NCBI GenBank assembly: GCA_009667805.1
Contig: CM019063.1
Location: 59,690,881-59,754,880 of the forward strand
DNA from: Leptobrachium leishanense
Lineage: Eukaryota; Chordata; Amphibia; Anura; Megophryidae
Length of the DNA: 64,000 nt
Reading direction: 5' to 3'
Part shown: positions 59,130 to 64,000 of the stretch, piece after piece
Layout of the letters: every line of letters starts with the position of its first letter
Position numbering within the stretch: the stretch's first letter is position 1
Notes under the pieces: model-generated
What the model was told of the DNA's origin: nothing
The model's database searches: none
What the model saw: only the letters and a program-made list of their open reading frames with translations
Made by a program: the position numbers and the translations under genes

Positions 59130-60240
59130 ACTCTCAGTGAGCTCTCATTCCTGTCACAATATATCACTGTAAAGATGCTTCAAGGAGCAACCCACCCTCA
59201 GTGTCACAAAAGCTCAACAAACTTTACTGCTGCAGTAAAACAGTCAGGGAGAGCTCTGGGGTCACTCACTACTGTACAGGGATAAGATTCAGGGGGTTAT
59301 AATGCCTGAAAATCCCTGTAAAGTACAGAAACAAGGTGTTACTGTAATTTCCATAAACAGGCATTATGCAGCACATACAGATATTGGTATGTTTTGTGGA
59401 AGTTGTATTGATAATAATCTTATGATCCCTACAAATCCCCATAAGCAGGAGATCGCACCTGTCACGTCCCACGCTGTCCTGGGGCCCTAGGGGCGGGCAG
59501 CGCCTTCCTCTCTGGCTGGCCGTCAAGTGAAGTAGTGGGTGGTTGTGGTCACGGGTCCAGGCCGTGGGCACGGCGCAATGACACGTTGACCGCCGAGTTT
59601 AAAAAGAGATGCCTGACCCCTGGTTCCTTGCCCTGACCTGGTTCTCACTCTTCTCAGTGCTCGCTTGCATTATTTCTTGATTTGGTTATCTGTGTATGAC
59701 TTCTGGCTTGGCTGACAATCTTTCCTGACTATTAACCAATTGGCTTCTGATTCACAACCCGCTCTGGCACACAACCCCTGTCAATCCTCTGACCACTCGA
59801 TCTGGCACACGACCCCTGGCAATCCTCTGGCTACCCGTTCTGGCATAACAAACCATGGCATATCTCTGATGACCCCTGGTATTAACTCCTGATATCTGGC
59901 TCACAAGCAACTCTGGCATTAACCCCTGGTGTCTGTTATTCTGTTTTATGTGTGTATACCTCTGGTAATAGGTAGACATTCCGGTCACTTCAAGGACTGG
60001 CAGTGTAGGATAGCCTGTCTGGGTACAGGGATTAGACAGATATCTAGAAGGTATGTGACAGCACCATTTTATTATCTGTCCCCATTACATTTATTGTATT
60101 TGATACAAAGGCCATTATGCTGCCTGTATGCTGATAATGCAGACCCCCTGTGTGGCATTATGGGAGATAAGGGACGCCATCTAGAGTATAGAACCTTTCC
60201 TCCAAGCAGTATTTCCATAAAGGATAAAAAAAATACATGA
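59130..60240 (-). repeat. Unclassified dispersed repeat, copy C, split by a solo LTR
   Basis: The complement of copy A (22578): GCAGGAGATC and AATCCCCATAAGC at 59430-59455, one unit of the 52-nt sequence at 59320-59395, CAGCATACAGGCAG complement near 60119-60140, and TAGAACCTTTCC at 60190. The LTR insertion at 59460-60060 interrupts it. Confidence 0.65.
59460..60060 (+). mobile_element. Solo LTR of an LTR retrotransposon, gypsy-like (TSD GCACC)
   Basis: 601 nt, starting TGTCACGTCCCACG and ending GGTATGTGACA (TG...CA ends with a short inverted repeat). A perfect 5-nt duplication GCACC flanks it (59455-59459, 60061-60065). Internal CTGGCACACGACCCCTGGCA text is repeated several times. A TTTAAAAAG TATA-like box lies at about 59599. 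No internal genes, so it arose by LTR-LTR recombination (inference). Confidence 0.9.
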
Positions 60241-61204
60241 AAATTTAAAAAGGATGTTTTATCATTCTTTTATCTATTTTTCAATAACAATCTCTGTGCT
60301 AAATTGTCATTTTACTCTAAATTTTATTGTTAAATTTGCATCCAATGTTGCCGATAAATATCATGATAGTATTTGTTTTAAAAAATATGAAGGTACTCGG
60401 CAGTGAATGGGTTAATACAGTGTCCTCGTACAAGTTCCTTTTACTTTTTCTTTATTCATTCAGACATGGATACAGAGGACCAGCGAACTTCATAGAGTGC
60501 CGGCAATGATATGGCGACTGCTTAATTTACCACGTGGAGAACCAGCCAGGTTTTTATAACCACAAATTGTAGGTAGTCATGTAATATTCTAGTTATATTT
60601 TCCCGATCCTCATTTTTATCATTTTACTCCATTATCCAAAACTGATTTTTCTAAAAGTCCTGATTTTAACAAGTTAATTTGAATGGGCCTGAACTTGGAC
60701 GGTCGCTGTAATAATTAGGATCCTGTGATGATCATTCCGTGAAATGTATTTCATGAATTTACTTGAATTTAGTCCAATGAAAAAGAACATTCAGAGAAAC
60801 CGAGGCCAAAACAGAACAGCATGAAAGCTGCTTAAACCAGATTGTTCCGTGACCCGAGTGCTTTTCCCTTCTCAGCCGCCTCCAACCTATCACTATCATT
60901 TCCCTGGTGGATTTAATTTCTTACTGATCAAGATATTTTTCAAATTACTTAATCTGGAACGATGGGACTGGTCCGCTGATTTCACATGCCAATGTTTTGA
61001 TATCTATTTGGTTGTTTAGTTGTTCGAATAATTATTAAAGATTCCAGCACAGTTTTTGTTTTTGCTGGCTTGAAATATCATGATTGTAGACAATTTCCAA
61101 AATAAATGCAGGACCTGTTCTTACGTGTAATACAATCAGTAAAATATAAATATTTTCGAGTTGATATGCTTCAGTTTATGTGCGGTGGCTGATAATGTGA
61201 TTTA
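60241..61204. other. Intergenic, nothing recognised
   Basis: AT-rich DNA without identified elements. Confidence 0.4.
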
Positions 61205-61960
61205 TTGCAACATTCCTCTGACTCCTGTAAGCGAGCAGCCCAGCACCGTGAAGTCAACGGGCTCTCTCACCTCCTTCAAGCTAACACTAGCGTTAGCTTA
61301 AAGGAGGTCATAGCGATGCGGCCACATCGCCTTCGAATCGTTATCGGGGTAAAAAAGCCGTTCGTGCTCATTACTTTGCGATTTGTAGCTTGAGTTTCAT
61401 GTACTTTGTGTTACCTATACCTAACATGGGGAGCACAACGTGAAAGCAAAGAGTAACTAGTGTTAGGATCACTTGGTCCTAACAGTAGTTAATTAGAGCT
61501 GGTGATAACGAAAAGTCACCACCAGCTCAGAGGTGCAGGTAATGAATTGCGCTGCTGCAGAATCCGTTACCTGCAGCTCAAAACCCCCCAAAAAAATCAC
61601 ATACTCACCACTCTTATCCCGCGGCAAGAATGGCGACCCGATCCGCTGCTTCTGGCCACTGGGAGTAGAGGGAGACTGAGGGAAGAAAGTCCCCTGTCTC
61701 CCTCCGCAACTACTCCACAGACCAGCAGGATCTCATGAGAGGCGAGATCCTGCTGGTCATGTGACCTGGCAGCACGATCCTCCATGGCGTCCGATGGACG
61801 CCATGGAGTGGATGGCTCTGTAGCGCTGCCCCAACATCCGCGAGCTTAGTGATCGGCTGCCGGACTCTGCGCCTGCCTCGTGATCTGCTGGGGAAACCGG
61901 GACGCAAAAGAGAAGCTAATTTTTCCCCTTTGCATCCCGATTTTAGCGAGTGACAGCTGA
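61205..61960 (+). repeat. Unclassified dispersed element, copy 2 (partner of 6060-6960)
   Basis: Same order of blocks as copy 1 without the LINE insertion: ACCTAACATGGGGAGCAC, GCTGCTGCAGAATCCGT, AGGGAGACTGAGGGAAGAAA, CGATCCTCCATGGCGTCC, CATCCCGATTTTAGCGAG. An inverted pair GATCCTGCTGGTC/GACCAGCAGGATC is at 61720-61755. Confidence 0.55.
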
Positions 61961-62169
61961 TAGTGCCCAACGTGTTTAGCAGTAATAACTGATGTTTTAT
62001 TAGCTTAATTCTATAGACTATGGTCATCAGTGTGTCTTTCACATTTGTAGAAGGTGGAAATTACTATTGCATTGTTCCCCTAAAATGCTTTCCATATACA
62101 TGCCAGAAGCAAGAGGGGAAGATACCGAGTGTATATTGGTATTGATGGTAAGTTAAACTTGCTCCCCCC

Positions 62170-62485
62170 CTCTACCGGTCCATCCATTGGCTTCCTGTAC
62201 GTTTCAGGATACAGTTTAAAATGCTGATGCTCACATTCAAATCACTCCATAACTCAAACCCCTCCTTACATGTCTTCATTACTCCACAAGCACATCCCTA
62301 CTAGACAACTCTGATCAGCGGGCGACCTCCACCTGTCCTCTGTCTACACCCGCACTGCCAACTCTTGCCTCCAAGTCTTCAAGGTCAGCTGTGGAACAAC
62401 ATACCTCGCCCTATCAGACTCTCCCCTAAACGTCAGACCTTCAATAAATCCCTCCACACCCATTTTTCAGATTAGCGTACCACAT
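62170..62485 (+). mobile_element. L2-type LINE C-terminal fragment
   Basis: Plus strand, with gaps in frame: RPIHWLPVRFRIQFKMLMLT, FKSLHNS, then further on LWNNIPRPIRLSPKRQTFNK, SLHTHF. This is the conserved 'HWLPVRFRI ... LWN.LP..IR' end of L2/CR1 proteins. No RT core present. Confidence 0.8.
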
Positions 62486-62691
62486 CACTGATGCTGGCCT
62501 ATCCCTCTCCTCTCCTAGCCACACACCATGAGAGGTGCCATTTCCATGGCCCCCACCATTCCTGAGTCACTGGCACTAGTGATCCTGACAATCAATAAAA
62601 CTTATTTTGCGTGCAATTTTGGTGCTTTGCAGTTCGGACCATTTCTGCGGTTCCATTCTGTCGAAAATTCACTATTTATCGATTTCACTAT

Positions 62692-63397
62692 AGGGATTAT
62701 TCAATAAGCGATGAGCTTGCTACCGTATTGCACCAAACTATGAATTTCCCCGTTCTGGCGAATTGACAGCAAAATACGGTGCAGTTCGCCGCAATTCGGT
62801 GGCAGTGAAATTGTCCCATACAGAAGTAATGGTTAATCTATTCAGAGAACACGAACTGCACCGAAGTGACCGTGAAATGCCTTGACTTTCAGTGATTCAG
62901 TTTGACAGGTTTAAACCGGGGAATCCCATAGGATTAAATGTAAAAAAATATTATCGTTTTCATTATTTTTTATTCAACCGTTTATTCCTTTCATTTTCAG
63001 CAAACCGTCTTTATATTTATTTATTTTTTGGAACACCGTTATGTATTATATTATATTTTTAGGTTAAAATTTTTGATTCAATTTTTTTTTAAAAAGGTAT
63101 TTTTTATTCTGTAACAGACATTTTTATTATTTTATATTTTCCATTATCATTAACGCACGTTTAATGCATTTTTATTGGATTAAGCACCTATTGGAAGACT
63201 AGCAGAGTTCAGTTTTTTTTTCTTTAGTTCGGCGGTCAGTTTGGTGGAGTTCGGCGGTAAGGTAGGAGGTCTTTGGTGGCTCCATGTTCGGCGTACTTCA
63301 AGAACCCTGGGGTGAATAGTAAATTCACCGCAGGGTCGGCGAAATGGAATTGCCAAGGTGCACTTCACTGAAATTTCGGTGCTTTTTGAATAACCCT
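62692..63397. mobile_element. Non-autonomous TIR element (AGGGATTATTCAATAAGC family)
   Basis: Ends AGGGATTATTCAATAAGC and the complement of GCTTTTTGAATAACCCTT. The interior has self-complementary GAATTxxCxxTTCGGCG-type text and a T-rich centre (62945-63170). TA flanks are possible. Superfamily not assigned. Confidence 0.6.
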
Positions 63398-63525
63398 TAT
63401 ATTTTGCCAAAATTGGAGTCACCAAAGCAGTTATCAGCGCCGATAACAACCGAATTGCCCCAAATTGGCTTCTGCAAATTCCACTGAACTGGGAAAAAAA
63501 TAATGGAAGTCTCCTATTCTCCTAA

Positions 63526-64000
63526 GGCTGGGGTCAGACTAACGCATTTTTAACGTGCGTTTAGGCGCACTTAATCACGACCACAGTAGCAGCAAATGAC
63601 TGCCAATATACGAAGTACGGCCACACGAAACTGCGGCCGCGCAACGCAAGCGGGAAACGAACGCATTTTTCCGAGAACGCAGAACCGCTAGTACTGATGT
63701 ACAGCGTGCGCTGCGGCGGCATAGCGGCGTGTATGCGTGATTAGGAGACAGACGCTGCACATGTGCGGCCTATATAACGTCCAGATGCAAAAAGTGTCCT
63801 GTTTTGGCTGTTGTGGTACCTGGCAGTTGCTGCAGACGATGGCTTGACCCGAAATAGATGTGGAGCATCTGATAGCTGCAGTGGCGGAGCATCCTGAGCT
63901 ATGGGACACGGCCTGTGACCCGTACAAGGACAAGATCAAAAAGTCCAGCGCATGGGATGCAGTGTCGAGGGTGGTGTACCCGGACGTTGATATGTGGTCT
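63526..64000 (+). mobile_element. Left end of a Harbinger-type element (cut by window edge)
   Basis: Starts GGCTGGGGTCAGACTAACGC after TAA, the same TIR as the MITEs at 19594, 24329 and 25696. The subterminal region is homologous to the MITE at 25696. A TATATAA box at 63771-63777 precedes a gene. This longer copy is the candidate source of the MITEs. Confidence 0.75.
63839..64000 (+). pseudogene. MADF-domain (Myb/SANT-like) protein of the Harbinger element, partial
   Basis: The ATG at 63839 is followed by a premature TGA at 63845, apparently caused by one extra T. The frame then stays open to the window end: EIDVEHLIAAVAEHPELWDT, ACDPYKDKIKKSSAWDAVSR, VVYPDVDMWS. LIxxVxxxPxLWD, YKDK and AWxxVS are MADF-domain signatures. 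PIF/Harbinger transposons carry such a DNA-binding second protein beside the transposase (family knowledge). The rest lies outside the window. Confidence 0.8.

Overview
Eukaryotic, vertebrate, almost certainly amphibian (most likely anuran) genomic DNA. It carries one host gene, read on the minus strand, and a very dense load of transposable elements. The host gene is the 5' part of cytosolic threonyl-tRNA synthetase (tars1). Six consecutive coding exons were found by joining intron phases: exon 1 39665-39721, exon 2 35026-35106, exon 3 25232-25422, exon 4 23644-23767, exon 5 20440-20561 and exon 6 3582-3699. They total 693 nt, or 231 codons, in one uninterrupted frame. They cover the charged N-terminal extension, the TGS domain and the start of the editing domain. 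The gene runs off the left edge. A GC-rich, TATA-less promoter lies at about 39722-39950. The amphibian call rests on the vertebrate-type TARS1 exons, three DIRS retrotransposons, and CR1/L2/Rex1 LINE tails and other repeat families that are common in frogs.

Layout. 1-3581: intron 6, with a mariner remnant, palindromic MITEs and a diverged direct repeat. 3700-20439: intron 5 (16.7 kb), with a nearly intact Tc1 element, two complete DIRS elements in divergent orientation (7260-12925 minus, 13233-18933 plus) and several MITEs. 20562-35025: introns 4, 3 and 2, with hAT-family elements of one TIR family (one autonomous, 29867-33531), Harbinger MITEs, a 52-bp satellite, and a three-deep nest of Tc1-like, CR1 and hAT elements. 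35107-39664: intron 1, most notably a 2-kb C/G-run minisatellite that begins about 60 nt inside the intron.

39722-64000 lies upstream of tars1 and shows no host exon. 40363-50923 is one composite locus. An antisense, 5'-truncated LINE had its ORF-end/3'UTR junction amplified into a 39-bp minisatellite of roughly 85 units. A second sense LINE, two duplicated hAT foldbacks, a Penelope-like inverted element and a piggyBac MITE then inserted into the composite. 51964-56698 is a third DIRS element (minus). The right end holds a solo LTR (59460-60060), an L2 fragment, a TIR element and the start of a Harbinger element whose MADF-domain gene is cut by the window edge (63839-64000).

Apart from tars1, every protein-coding sequence seen is a transposon gene, and nearly all are broken by frameshifts, stops or deletions. 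Several elements keep diagnostic target-site duplications (8 bp hAT, TTAA piggyBac, TTA Harbinger, 5 bp LTR), so their boundaries are firm. No tRNA, rRNA or CRISPR array was recognised.
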